From: Dermatophilaceae bacterium Soc4.6
GTDB taxonomy: Bacteria; Actinomycetota; Actinomycetes; Actinomycetales; Dermatophilaceae
Direction of reading: 5' to 3'
DNA length: 64,000 nt
Assembly: GCA_039889245.1 (NCBI GenBank)
Contig: JAZGVH010000002.1
Span: 1,116,001 to 1,180,000, forward strand
Shown here piece after piece: positions 40,114 to 48,691 of this stretch. The stretch's first letter is position 1. The number at the start of each line of letters is the position of its first letter. The position numbers were made by a program, and so were the translations under genes. The notes below the pieces were generated by a model. That model was not told where the DNA came from and searched no databases. It saw nothing but the letters and a program-made list of their open reading frames with translations.

Positions 40114-41412
40114 GTGACCTCGCCACCCCAGCCTCCCCCCGACCCGGCGGCTGCTCCCGGCCGCAGGGGCCAGGAGGGGCTGTGGGCGTGGCTGCGCGGG
40201 CTCGGCATCGCGCGCTCCGACGAGAACCGGTGGCTGACCGGTGTCGCCGGGGGCCTCGCCGTGCGCTTCGGCGTCGACCCCGTGCTCGTGCGAGCGGGCT
40301 TCGTGCTCCTCGCGATCTTCGGCGGTCTGGGCGTGCCGCTCTATGCGCTCGCGTGGGCCCTCCTGCCCGACGCCCAGGGCAGCATCCTCGCCGAGCGGGC
40401 GGTGCGACAGCGCGACAAGCGCAGCGTCGGGCTCCTCGTGCTCGTCGCCGCCCTCGTGCTGGGCAACCTCGACGGGGGCCGGGCCTGGTGGTCCGTGCTG
40501 CCGGTCGCCGCGCTGCTCTACTGGTTCTACCGCTCCCGGCGCAGGACCGCGACACGCACCACCGGCAGCATCCCCGTCTGGACCCCGCCGACGACCACCA
40601 CCCCGTATGCCGCGCCCCCACCGGCGCCCACCCTGGCTGCACCCGTGCCGGCCTATGGTGACCCGGCCGCCGCGGCGGCCCACGGCACTCCATACGGCAT
40701 GGGGCCGGGGCGCACCGGAGCCGTGTCGCCCCCGACCGGGGCGCTGGCGCCACCGCGGGCCCAGCGTCGGCGGGCCGGGGTGCTGGGGTTGCTGCTCACC
40801 GTCGGTCTCGGGATCGCGGGTGCTGCGGTGGCGACCGAGGTGCACGGTGACCTGCGATCCAGCGGGAGCGTGCCGGCGGGGCTGGGTCAGGTGCCGTTCA
40901 CCCTGGGCTGTGCGCTGGCCGGGGTCGGCCTCGCCCTGCTGCTCATCGGGCTGCTCGGACGGCGGGCCGGTGTCACCGGGCTGCTGGCCGTCGCGCTGAC
41001 CGCGGCGACCGTCGCGTCGGCGTCCGTGCCCCCGTTCGTCTTCTCGACCGGCGCCGACGACCGCAGCTGGAGGGCGAGCGAGCCCGAGCCGGCTGGAGGC
41101 TATGTCGTCGGGCTCGGTGACGGGCGCCTCGACCTTCGGGGAGCCACCGCCGGTCAGCAGTTCGAGGTGAAGGTGTGGCTCGGCGACCTCACGGTGCTTG
41201 TGCCGGCGGGCGTGAGGGCCACCATCAAGCCCAGCCTCGGCATGGGCGACCTGGCCGTCAACGGCGTGCGCGAGAAGGTCGGGCAGCAGTCGAGCATCGA
41301 GGTGGGCAAGGGGCCGACGTCGGTGACGATCGTCGCGGACCTCATGGCCGGCGACCTCGAGATCACCGTGGTGCCGGCCCCCGGGCCGACACCGACCGGA
41401 GGGGCGACATGA
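40114..41412 (+). CDS. PspC-domain membrane protein (EsrI-like)
   Basis: A 432-residue protein. The PspC domain lies near residues 30-95 (NRWLTGVAGGLAVRFGVDPVLVRAGFVLLAIFGG, then PLYALAWALLPD), followed by a basic and Pro/Thr-rich loop, three hydrophobic segments (about 232-325), and a C-terminal beta-rich domain containing FEVKVWLGDLTVLVPAGV and MAGDLEITVVP, the LiaF/YvqF-like sheet. In LiaFSR and EsrISR systems such proteins restrain the kinase. GTG 40114 has AGGATGGG upstream. It is divergent from the PspC kinase operon and overlaps the next gene as ATGA. Confidence 0.85.
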   Translation: MTSPPQPPPDPAAAPGRRGQEGLWAWLRGLGIARSDENRWLTGVAGGLAVRFGVDPVLVRAGFVLLAIFGGLGVPLYALAWALLPDAQGSILAERAVRQRDKRSVGLLVLVAALVLGNLDGGRAWWSVLPVAALLYWFYRSRRRTATRTTGSIPVWTPPTTTTPYAAPPPAPTLAAPVPAYGDPAAAAAHGTPYGMGPGRTGAVSPPTGALAPPRAQRRRAGVLGLLLTVGLGIAGAAVATEVHGDLRSSGSVPAGLGQVPFTLGCALAGVGLALLLIGLLGRRAGVTGLLAVALTAATVASASVPPFVFSTGADDRSWRASEPEPAGGYVVGLGDGRLDLRGATAGQQFEVKVWLGDLTVLVPAGVRATIKPSLGMGDLAVNGVREKVGQQSSIEVGKGPTSVTIVADLMAGDLEITVVPAPGPTPTGGAT

Positions 41413-41723
41413 GCGAGCGACCGAGGGCCTGGGGCGGTCCTGCCGACGGGCCGCAGGACGCACCGGTGTGGGCAGCGCCCCCGGGATCCGAGCCGACCCA
41501 CCCGCCGCACCGTGAGGCCGGGGCCCGCCCCACCGGACCCAACTGGGGGCTGGCACTGCTCGGGCTGCTGCTCATGGGCGTCGCGTCGGTCGTCGTGGTC
41601 GAGCAGCTGACGGGCGTCGCCTCCGTGACCTCGCTCGAGCGCCACGGCCCGCTCCTGCTCGTGGCCGTGGGTGTGGCCTGCGCCCTGGTCGGGGTCATCG
41701 GGATGGCTCGACGTCGACCCTGA
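41409..41723 (+). CDS. Small two-helix membrane protein coupled to the PspC gene
   Basis: A 104-residue protein. The first 45 residues are polar and Pro-rich (MSERPRAWGGPADGP...), followed by two membrane segments, NWGLALLGLLLMGVASVVVVEQL and GPLLLVAVGVACALVGVIGMA, ending in ARRRP. The ATG overlaps the stop of the PspC gene (ATGA), so it is probably co-translated with it. I do not recognise a named family; an accessory role in the envelope-stress module is inferred from position only. Confidence 0.75.
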   Translation: MSERPRAWGGPADGPQDAPVWAAPPGSEPTHPPHREAGARPTGPNWGLALLGLLLMGVASVVVVEQLTGVASVTSLERHGPLLLVAVGVACALVGVIGMARRRP

Positions 41724-41737
41724 GAGCGTGGCCGTGC

Positions 41738-42505
41738 TCAGGCCCGCGAGGCGAGCAGCCGCGGCAGCTCGACCGCCCAGCTCGTGACCAGCCCGACGGA
41801 GTCGAGGTCGGCGACCGGCACCCAGGCCGACTCGGCGGTGGTGCCACCGACGTCGTGGACGACCGGGTCGGTGGGCTCGGCACAGTTGGCCCAGTAGGCG
41901 ATCCGCACTGCGTGGAAGTCCTCGAGCCGCCCGTGCGGCGCTCGGCCCACCCAGTGGCTGCTGGTGATGGTGGCCAGCCCGGTCACCTCGACGACCTGCC
42001 CGCTCTCCTCCCACACCTCGCGGTGCAGCGCCTGGAGCGGCAGCTCGCCCGGGTCGACACCACCCCCGACCAGACCCCACTCCCCCGCCGCGTTGGTGGA
42101 GCCGGCAAACCGGGCGAGCAGCACCCCCCGGGCGCTCGTCACGATGGCGTAGGCCGCCACCCGCTGGTAGGGCACGGCCGCCTCGCCCGGTGCGACCACG
42201 AGGTCGGCGTCGCGAGCGATCGCCCGCGCCGAGGTCACCTCGGAGGCCGAGACCGAGACCGAGGCCGAGTCCGGCCCTGCCCCCGTCGTCTCGGGCCCAC
42301 GCGGACGCACGTCGTAGACCAGTCGCAGCTCGTGTGGATCAGCCTGCCCCACAACGTCTCTCGGCCTGACCGGCTCCCAGCCGCGGGAGCGCAGCCCCAC
42401 GTCGGGCAGCTCGCCGTGGGCGAGCCTGAAGGTGACGGCCCCCTCGCCGTCGAGCAGTCCGTCGACATGGATCTCGGCCTGCGGGACCCGGGGGAGGATC
42501 GTCAT
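41738..42505 (-). CDS. Nudix hydrolase
   Basis: A 255-residue protein. The C-terminal Nudix domain starts near residue 110 and has the box GGGVDPGELPLQALHREVWEESGQ near 143, matching GX5EX7REUXEEXGU with all catalytic glutamates. Such enzymes cleave nucleoside diphosphates linked to another moiety; the specific substrate is unknown. The N-terminal half (about 100 residues) is a separate, unrecognised domain with LPDVGLRSRGWEPV. ATG 42505 overlaps the glycosyltransferase stop as ATGA. Confidence 0.85.
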   Translation of the reverse strand: MTILPRVPQAEIHVDGLLDGEGAVTFRLAHGELPDVGLRSRGWEPVRPRDVVGQADPHELRLVYDVRPRGPETTGAGPDSASVSVSASEVTSARAIARDADLVVAPGEAAVPYQRVAAYAIVTSARGVLLARFAGSTNAAGEWGLVGGGVDPGELPLQALHREVWEESGQVVEVTGLATITSSHWVGRAPHGRLEDFHAVRIAYWANCAEPTDPVVHDVGGTTAESAWVPVADLDSVGLVTSWAVELPRLLASRA

Positions 42506-43626
42506 CGACGAGCCCCCGCGACCGCGCGGGCGTACTCGCCCTCGGCGGCGTCGACCACGCTGGCCCAGCCCTGGGCCGGCGGGTGCTCGAGGTTGTGGCG
42601 AAGCATCCGCTCCCGCAGGGCGGGATCCGAGGCCAGCCTCGCCAGCGCGGCGGCGAAGTCGTCGTCGTCGCGGGTGAGGTAGCCGTTGACCCCGTCGGTG
42701 ACGAACTCGCCGAGGCCAGAACCCTGCCGACCGACCACGGGCAGACCCGCCGTGCGGGCCTCGAGGGCGGCGATGCCGAAGGACTCGAGCGCGCCGGGCG
42801 AGACGTAGACGTCGGCGGCGGCATACCGCGTCCTGAGCTCGTCGCGGGAGACGCGGCCGGGCAGGTGGACCCACGAGGTCATGCCGTGCTCGGCGAGATA
42901 GCGCTCGACCGGGGCGCGGTCGGGGCCCTCACCGAGCACCTCGACGTCGAGGCGCACGTCGGCGGGCACGAGGTCGCGCACCCGTCGCAGGAGCTGCACG
43001 AAGGGCACCGGCCGCTTACGGCGGGCCAGGCGCATGGCGGTGACCACCCGCACCACGCCGTCTCCCGGAGCGGTGCGTCGCGGCGTCCACGCAGCGACGT
43101 CGATCCCGTTGGGCAGCAGGGCGACCGGTGCGGTGTCACCGAGGATGCGACGCAGGGGTGCGGCCGCGACGTCCGAGACCGCGCTCATGGCGAGACCGGC
43201 GGCGGCCCACCGTCGCACGACGCCCAGGCGGCGCACGACCGGGGTCATCGCGTCGAGCATGCAGTGCCAGGTCATCGCGGTCGGCAGGCCCATCCGCATC
43301 GTCAGGAACGCAGCGTCGACGGCGAAGGGCGAGACCACCCCCATGTGGACGTGGGCCACGTCGAAGCCGGCGAGCTCACCGCGCATCGCCCACGGTGCCA
43401 ACGGGTTGACGGGCAGATCCCACGGCAGACGCAGGGCGTGGTGGTGCACGGTGAGCCCGTCGACGACCGCCGTGCGCCCTCGTCTCTCACCGTGCGTGCC
43501 GGGGGTGGCGGTGAAGACCTCGACCTCGTGACCGCGCTCGACCAGGTGCACGGCGAGGTCGTGCACCTGCACCTCGATGCCCCCCAGGCGCGGGAGGAAG
43601 CAGTCCGACAGGAGGGCGACCTTCAC
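42502..43626 (-). CDS. Glycosyltransferase family 4 (GT-B) protein
   Basis: A 374-residue GT-B enzyme. The N-terminal Rossmann start VKVALLSDCFLPRLGGIEVQV includes the GG loop, DVAHVHMGVVSPFAV is near residue 88, LPNGIDVAAW near 168 starts the C-terminal domain, and the nucleotide-sugar binding EX7E motif appears in SPGALESFGIAALEARTAGLPVV near 280. The acceptor is unknown; members build glycolipids or wall polymers. I chose GTG 43626, which leaves a CATATGCT box just upstream; ATG 43653 is an alternative. Coupled to the downstream Nudix gene. Confidence 0.88.
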   Translation of the reverse strand: MKVALLSDCFLPRLGGIEVQVHDLAVHLVERGHEVEVFTATPGTHGERRGRTAVVDGLTVHHHALRLPWDLPVNPLAPWAMRGELAGFDVAHVHMGVVSPFAVDAAFLTMRMGLPTAMTWHCMLDAMTPVVRRLGVVRRWAAAGLAMSAVSDVAAAPLRRILGDTAPVALLPNGIDVAAWTPRRTAPGDGVVRVVTAMRLARRKRPVPFVQLLRRVRDLVPADVRLDVEVLGEGPDRAPVERYLAEHGMTSWVHLPGRVSRDELRTRYAAADVYVSPGALESFGIAALEARTAGLPVVGRQGSGLGEFVTDGVNGYLTRDDDDFAAALARLASDPALRERMLRHNLEHPPAQGWASVVDAAEGEYARAVAGARR

Positions 43627-43670
43627 GCGTCGAGCATATGACGGGCAGGTCATGCGGCAGGATGAGGCGG

Positions 43671-44492
43671 GTGCCGCACACCCTGCTCGCCTTCCACGCC
43701 CATCCGGACGACGAGGCCCTGCTCACCGCGGGCACCCTGGCCCGGGCCGCCGCGGAGGGGCACCGGGTCGTGGTCGTCGTGGCGACCGACGGCGAGCTGG
43801 GGCTGACGTCGGCCGACTTCCGCGAGGCGCCCGAGGGGCTCGGCAGCCGTCGCCTCGACGAGCTGCACGCCAGCGCCAGGGCGCTCGGGGTGCACCGGGT
43901 GGAGTACCTCGGCTACGCCGACAGCGGGATGGGCCCCGAGATGCTGCCCGACCCCCCGGGTAAGCAGCGGTTCATCGCCGCCGACGTCGACGAGGCGGCG
44001 GACCGGCTCGCGGCGCTGCTGCGCGAGGAGTCGGTCGACGTGCTGCTCACCTACGACCGCAACGGCGGCTACGGCCACCGCGACCACGTGCGGGTGCACG
44101 AGGTCGGGGCGCGGGCGGCCGAGCTGGCCGGCACGCGGCGGGTGCTCCAGGCCACCGTGCCCCGCAACGAGATCCTGCGCGGCATCCGGCTGGCCGCGAG
44201 GGTCTACCACTTCCCGCCCGACTTCGACATCACGTCCTTCGAGCGGGCCTACAGCCCGCGGGCCGAGATCACCCACCGCATCTCCGTGCGCCGGTATGCC
44301 GGGCAGAAACGCGCGTCGATGCGGGCCCACGCGTCGCAGGCCGCCGTCGACGGCGGCGCCGACCGCACCCTCGCGGCGTTCCTGCGCATCCCCCGCCCGC
44401 TCTACGACCTGGTCTTCGGGCGGGAGTGGTTCGTCGACCCGTCCCGCCCGCCTGGCCGAGCCGTCGCCCGCGACGTCTTCGACGGCCTGTGA
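43671..44492 (+). CDS. PIG-L family N-deacetylase
   Basis: A protein of about 273 residues. The zinc-binding motif AHPDDEALLTAGTLARAA is at residues 9-26 and the second metal/active-site motif GYGHRDHVRVHE near 138. The PIG-L group removes acetyl groups from N-acetylglucosaminyl compounds; MshB and Mca of the mycothiol pathway are members, but this one is not clearly either. GTG 43671 was preferred over ATG 43662 because AGGATGAGG is well spaced for it. It is divergent from a glycosyltransferase, so the two may act on the same glycoconjugate. Confidence 0.87.
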   Translation: MPHTLLAFHAHPDDEALLTAGTLARAAAEGHRVVVVVATDGELGLTSADFREAPEGLGSRRLDELHASARALGVHRVEYLGYADSGMGPEMLPDPPGKQRFIAADVDEAADRLAALLREESVDVLLTYDRNGGYGHRDHVRVHEVGARAAELAGTRRVLQATVPRNEILRGIRLAARVYHFPPDFDITSFERAYSPRAEITHRISVRRYAGQKRASMRAHASQAAVDGGADRTLAAFLRIPRPLYDLVFGREWFVDPSRPPGRAVARDVFDGL

Positions 44493-44654
44493 CTCCCCTC
44501 CGGGCCTGGATGCGCCCGGATGGGTCCGGCGGATCGGCGACCTCGCTCACACCCGGGCGGGCGGCCTGACCGCACCCCCTACTCTGACGACGTCCGTCAT
44601 CAGATGCGGCTGTCGAACCGGGCGCCGCCGCCCCATCGCACCCAGGAGGCCCTC

Positions 44655-45497
44655 GTGCAGCACCTCACCGACAAGGTCGTCGCCATCACCGGGGCCGGCT
44701 CCGGCATCGGACGGGCGCTGGCCCGACGTTTCGCGCTCGAGGGCGCGCACCTCGCGCTGTCCGACGTCAACGCCGATGGGCTGGCCGAGACCGGGCGGCT
44801 GCTGACCGACCTGCCCGTGCGGGTGACGACGGCGGTCGTCGACGTCAGCGACGAGCAGTCGGTGCTCGACTGGGCCGACGCCGTCGTGGCCGACCACGGA
44901 CGGGTCAACGTGATCGTCAACAACGCCGGCGTCGCGCTCTCGGGCACGGTTGCCGGCATCTCCATGACCGACTACCGGTGGATCATGGGTATCAACTTCT
45001 GGGGTGTCGTGCACGGGACGAAGGCCTTCCTGCCTCACCTCGAGGCGTCCGGTGAGGGGCACGTGGTCAACATCTCGAGCGTCTTCGGGCTGACGGCGCA
45101 GCCGTTCATGAGCGGCTACAACGCCAGCAAGTTCGCCGTTCGCGGCTTCACCGAGTCGCTGCGCCAGGAGCTGGACATCTCCGACTCGCCGGTGACCGCC
45201 ACGTGCGTTCACCCCGGAGGCATCAAGACCAACATCGCGAGGGCGGCTCGCATGAGCGACAGCCTCGTGTCCGCCACCGGGCAGAGCGCCGAGGCGTCGG
45301 CCAAGGACTTCGAGAAGCTGTTCTTCACCTCGGCCGACTCGGCCGCCAAGGTCATCGTGGCGGGCGTGAAGCGCAACCGGCGACGGGTGCTGATCGGGGC
45401 CGACGCCCGCGTCTTCGACGCGATGCCCCGCCTGGCCCCGACCGGCTACCAGCGCCTCATCGGCGCCGTCACCAAGAGCCGGATGGGCAAGTCGTAG
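44655..45497 (+). CDS. Short-chain dehydrogenase/reductase
   Basis: A 280-residue classical SDR. The cofactor-binding motif ITGAGSGIGRALARRFA is at residues 10-26, NNAGVALSG near 89, the catalytic Ser in VNISSVFG near 139, and YNASKFAVRGF (YxxxK) near 155. The substrate is unknown; the C-terminal TSADSAAKVIVAGVKRNRRRVLIGADA segment is common to SDRs that include acetoin- and fatty-aldehyde-type reductases. GTG 44655 follows AGGAGG by five bases, an optimal Shine-Dalgarno. A TGACG..CGTCA inverted repeat lies upstream near 44587-44601. Confidence 0.92.
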   Translation: MQHLTDKVVAITGAGSGIGRALARRFALEGAHLALSDVNADGLAETGRLLTDLPVRVTTAVVDVSDEQSVLDWADAVVADHGRVNVIVNNAGVALSGTVAGISMTDYRWIMGINFWGVVHGTKAFLPHLEASGEGHVVNISSVFGLTAQPFMSGYNASKFAVRGFTESLRQELDISDSPVTATCVHPGGIKTNIARAARMSDSLVSATGQSAEASAKDFEKLFFTSADSAAKVIVAGVKRNRRRVLIGADARVFDAMPRLAPTGYQRLIGAVTKSRMGKS

Positions 45498-45515
45498 GCC
45501 CCGGCGCGACCGGTC

Positions 45516-46250
45516 TCACGAGGTCTTGAGCAGCCGCCGCACCTGTCGGGTGCGCGCCTCGTCGGCGATCCGGTCGTCGATCTCACCCGGCTCGAAGGGG
45601 CGACCGGTGGCGAGCTCGGCGGCCGCACCGATGAGGTGGTCGGCGAGGCGGGGGTTGGCCGGCAGAGCCGGGCCGTGCAGGTAGCAGCCGATGACGTTGC
45701 CGGTCATCGCACCCTCCGTCTGGTCGGTGCCGTTGTTGCCGTTGCCGGCCCGGACGGTGCCGAGGGGTGCCTGGCCCGGCGCGAGCAGTGTTGAGCCCGA
45801 GTGGTTCTCGAAGCCGACGACCTCACCCCACTGGGTCTGCACCACGAGCCCGCCGATCATCCGCTTGGCGTTGCCGCGGGTGGTGACGTCGAGGATGCCG
45901 AGGCCGGGCAGCTCCTGCCCGTCGACGGTGATGAAGGCGTTGCCGAAGAGCTGGTACATCCCGCAGATCATGATCATCGGGGCGCCGTCGGTGGCGAGCC
46001 CCCGGAGCCGGTCGGCGATCACCACGAGGTCGGCCTCGACCCGGCCCTGGCCGGAGTCCTGGCCGCCGCCGCCCATGAAGAGGTGCGGCTCGTCGGGCAG
46101 CGTCGAGCCCGGGTGGTGGTCCCACACCCGCACGTCGTAGCCGTGACGCCGGATCCGCGCGGCGAGACACCGGGTGTTGCCCAGGTCGCCGTAGATCGAC
46201 ATCTCGCGGGGGTAGAGGTGGACGAGGTTGATCAGTCCCTTGCTGGTCAT
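45516..46250 (-). CDS. gatD: Lipid II isoglutaminyl synthase, glutamine amidotransferase subunit
   Basis: A 244-residue CobB/CobQ-like glutaminase that supplies ammonia to MurT for amidation of the D-Glu carboxylate of lipid II. It begins INLVHLYPREMSIYGDLGN, has GGGGQDSGQ near residue 59, the nucleophile in MIMICGMYQLFGN near 95 (Cys), and the histidine in IGCYLHGPALPANP near 190. ATG 46250 overlaps the MurT stop (ATGA). The pair acts at the cytoplasmic face of the membrane. Confidence 0.93.
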   Translation of the reverse strand: MTSKGLINLVHLYPREMSIYGDLGNTRCLAARIRRHGYDVRVWDHHPGSTLPDEPHLFMGGGGQDSGQGRVEADLVVIADRLRGLATDGAPMIMICGMYQLFGNAFITVDGQELPGLGILDVTTRGNAKRMIGGLVVQTQWGEVVGFENHSGSTLLAPGQAPLGTVRAGNGNNGTDQTEGAMTGNVIGCYLHGPALPANPRLADHLIGAAAELATGRPFEPGEIDDRIADEARTRQVRRLLKTS

Positions 46251-47551
46251 GCCGGTGCCTCCTCGCCGAAGTTCGCCAAGGCGTAGCGGGCCGCGAGCAG
46301 ACGGCGCAGCCGCATCATCGCGGTGTAGGTGCAGAAGATCCGCCGCGGCTCGTCGGGGTGCTCCCGCAGCAGCCGGTCGAGGGCCGCCTCGAGGTCGAGC
46401 TCCACCTCGGCGACCTCGACGTCGTCGTACTGCAGCCGCAGGGCCATGTCGTAGCCGCGCACGCCCGACGTGAGGGCAACTCCCTTGCCGCGCAACGACT
46501 CGAAGCTCACGTCATAGAGCCAGGACACGTCCTGACCGTCGGCGTAGTCGTCGTTGATCGCGATCATGGTGGTGACCGGCTCGGCGCCGTAGGTGCCCAG
46601 GGCGACGGTGAAGCCGGCGGGGTTCTTGACCAGCACGAGCTCGAGCGGCTGACCGTCGGCGTCGATGACCTCGCCGCGGCCGAAGGGTGGGGTGACCGCG
46701 CGCAGGGCGGCGAGCGCGGTCTCGGGGCGAAACTCGGCGCCCAGCACCATGCGCGCGGTCGTGAGCGCCGCGGTCGCGTTGATCATCGCGGCCAGCCCGC
46801 GCTGCTTCAGCTCGACCGGACCCACCTCCTGCCCGCCGAAGAGCACGGAGAAGGACCGGGAGTCGTGCGGGTGGAGCAGTCCGTCGGCTTCAGTGACGTC
46901 GGGCACCGCGTGCGCCTCGTCGAATCGAGCGTCGGCCTCGTGCAGGGGGGGCAGGTCGTCGGCGACGGCCGGGTCGATGCCGAACCAGCGGATCTCGACG
47001 TCCCGTGCGAGGGTGCCGTCGACTCGGGCGACGAAGGAGTCGTCGCGGTTGAGCAGGACGCCCCGGCTGGTCTGCGACGCGAGCGAGGCGAGCAGCCTGG
47101 CCGTCGTGTCGATCTCCGCGAAGCGGTCGAGCTGGTCGCGAGCGACGTTCAGCAGCAACGCGTGCGTGGGGGTGACGACCTTGGCGAACTGCAGCGCGTG
47201 CCACTCGTCGAGCTCGAGCACGGCGACGTCGGCTCGCAGGCGGCCCGACAGCGGGATCTCGCCGAGCATCGACGAGATGACGCCGCGGGTGAAGTTGGAG
47301 CCGGTCGGGTTGCTGAAGACCGTGCGTCCGTGAGCCGCGATGATCGCGGCGAGCATCTTGGTCGTCGTCGTCTTGCCGTTGGTGCCGGTGACGACCACGA
47401 CACCACCGGGGATGCGGGACAGCGCGTGGGTGAGGAAGTGCGGGTCGACCCGCTCGGCCACCAGCCCCGGCATCGCCGAGCCACCACCGCGTAGGCGGGT
47501 CGCGACCCGGGCGGCCTTGCCCGCCAGCACGGCAGCAGTCGTCCTCAGCAC
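46247..47551 (-). CDS. murT: Lipid II isoglutaminyl synthase, Mur-ligase-like subunit
   Basis: A 434-residue Mur ligase-like protein, partner of GatD. ATP-binding GTNGKTTTTKMLAAI is near residue 56, FSNPTGSNFTRGVIS near 79, ELDEWHAL near 112, NVARDQLDRF near 135, and the DVSWLYDVSFE motif near 342 with the Asp expected at the active site. The four cysteines of the small zinc ribbon found in staphylococcal MurT are absent: the whole protein has a single Cys. GTG 47551 is seven bases after a TAGGGT box, so the murT-gatD mRNA is probably leaderless. Confidence 0.93.
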   Translation of the reverse strand: MLRTTAAVLAGKAARVATRLRGGGSAMPGLVAERVDPHFLTHALSRIPGGVVVVTGTNGKTTTTKMLAAIIAAHGRTVFSNPTGSNFTRGVISSMLGEIPLSGRLRADVAVLELDEWHALQFAKVVTPTHALLLNVARDQLDRFAEIDTTARLLASLASQTSRGVLLNRDDSFVARVDGTLARDVEIRWFGIDPAVADDLPPLHEADARFDEAHAVPDVTEADGLLHPHDSRSFSVLFGGQEVGPVELKQRGLAAMINATAALTTARMVLGAEFRPETALAALRAVTPPFGRGEVIDADGQPLELVLVKNPAGFTVALGTYGAEPVTTMIAINDDYADGQDVSWLYDVSFESLRGKGVALTSGVRGYDMALRLQYDDVEVAEVELDLEAALDRLLREHPDEPRRIFCTYTAMMRLRRLLAARYALANFGEEAPA

Positions 47552-47655
47552 GAGCCCAACCCTACGGGGCGCGGCCGGTCGGCCCGTGCCGCGACACCGT
47601 ACGGGGCCGCCGTGGCCGGATCCCGGGCGGTGCGCGGCGCCCTGCCGTGGCCCGA

Positions 47656-47826
47656 ATGAGCGACGAGAGCCTCGACGGCGCGGCGGCGTGGAGCCAGTTC
47701 AACCGGGGCGCCATGGGCTTCGAGAAGCAGAAGCGGCCCGGTGTCGGCATGATGGTGGGCGTCCTGGGGGTGCTCGTCCTCGTCATGGTGCTCGTCGTGT
47801 TGGGCATCATCGTCGCCCGCGGCTGA
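47656..47826 (+). CDS. Small single-pass (tail-anchored style) membrane protein
   Basis: A 56-codon ORF: an acidic then amphipathic start (MSDESLDGAAAWSQFNRGAMG), a basic FEKQKRPG segment, and a long C-terminal hydrophobic helix VGMMVGVLGVLVLVMVLVVLGIIVA ending ARG. Codon third positions are GC-rich as in real genes of this window. There is no clear Shine-Dalgarno. It is divergent from murT. I know no characterised relative. Confidence 0.6.
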   Translation: MSDESLDGAAAWSQFNRGAMGFEKQKRPGVGMMVGVLGVLVLVMVLVVLGIIVARG

Positions 47827-47841
47827 ACGCCCTCCACATGA

Positions 47842-48051
47842 CCCGACGCACCGGAACGGTGCAAGCTCGTCATCGAGCCCGCCGAAGAACACCTCAGCCT
47901 GAACCAGTACGTCGTACGTCGCCTCCAACAACGCATCCTGAATGCCCCGATCAAGGCGGTCGGCTCGCGGCAGAAGGGGACGGCCGCACTCGCGGCCGGT
48001 CGGACACACGTTGTGGGCCGACCGGACCTCGGCCCAGGAATGCGCAGTTGA
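47842..48051 (+). pseudogene. Remnant of a ribbon-helix-helix (HicB-like) antitoxin-type gene
   Basis: An open stretch lacking any start codon reads KLVIEPAEEHLSLNQYVVRR near its beginning. SLNQYVxxxL following a helix is the signature end of HicB/Arc-type ribbon-helix-helix domains. The first half of the domain is missing, the frame begins after an in-frame stop, and the distal part does not look conserved. I read it as a decayed fragment. Confidence 0.45.
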
Positions 48052-48171
48052 GCGGGTTTCCGTCCAGGGTCCTACGCCAAGGGCGGGATCTCTGTCGGCG
48101 TACGGCCCGGCGACCCGACACTCCTGGCAGCTGGCACGTCTGGGTGCAACGATCTGGACGTGCCCGTTTCG

Positions 48172-48333
48172 ATGCACTGCCCCAGATGCAAGCACCCACT
48201 GGTCGCCAACGACCCAGAAGCGCTGGCCGACGACATCTTGGCGCACCTTCACGAGGTCCATGCCCACCAGCCACCACGCGAGCATGTGCTGGCGCGAATC
48301 GCACAGCAGAACCAGGGCGAAGGCAACCGATGA
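48172..48333 (+). CDS. Small putative zinc-binding protein (CxxC...HxxxxH)
   Basis: A 53-residue ORF with CPRC at residues 3-6 and HLHEVH at 25-30, giving a possible Cys2His2 zinc site with an 18-residue spacing, longer than the usual finger. The remainder is helical and acidic/basic. A GTG four codons upstream is an alternative start. The stop overlaps a following 37-codon ORF as ATGA. Such small finger proteins are common in mobile actinobacterial segments. Codon GC3 is lower than in the flanking housekeeping genes. Confidence 0.5.
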   Translation: MHCPRCKHPLVANDPEALADDILAHLHEVHAHQPPREHVLARIAQQNQGEGNR

Positions 48334-48443
48334 CGTCCGAGACACGGTACAAGACGAAGAGTCCGGCCAAAGCGAAGGCTGGTTCGTGGCACGCCAGGCC
48401 AATGAGATCGAGGACCGACAACGCACCGGTCCCGCCGGGCTAG
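48330..48443 (+). CDS. Short basic ORF coupled to the zinc-finger-like ORF
   Basis: A 37-codon ORF, very basic (MTSETRYKTKSPAKAKAGSW), whose ATG overlaps the previous stop as ATGA. A different frame over the same bases (GWFVARQANEIEDRQRTGPA) also looks protein-like but has no proper start. Which of them, if any, is translated cannot be decided here. Confidence 0.25.
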   Translation: MTSETRYKTKSPAKAKAGSWHARPMRSRTDNAPVPPG

Positions 48444-48691
48444 CTCGCGACATCGTGCGGCGCGTGCGCAGTGCTGTTGTTGACCCCGGCCGGGACAACC
48501 GGCCGGTCGTCGGCCCCGGACTGCGGTGGCTTGGCCGCCACCTGCCGTGAGCCCAGCTCTCCGTACCCACGCAGATCGGTACGCGTCAGTGACGGGCCGA
48601 CGCGGCGGCACAACACGGCCGCTGACGCGGCCAAGAGACGCACGCGGGAGACATACCGGTCCTGATCTGCACTTCTTCTCAGGCTGATGAG

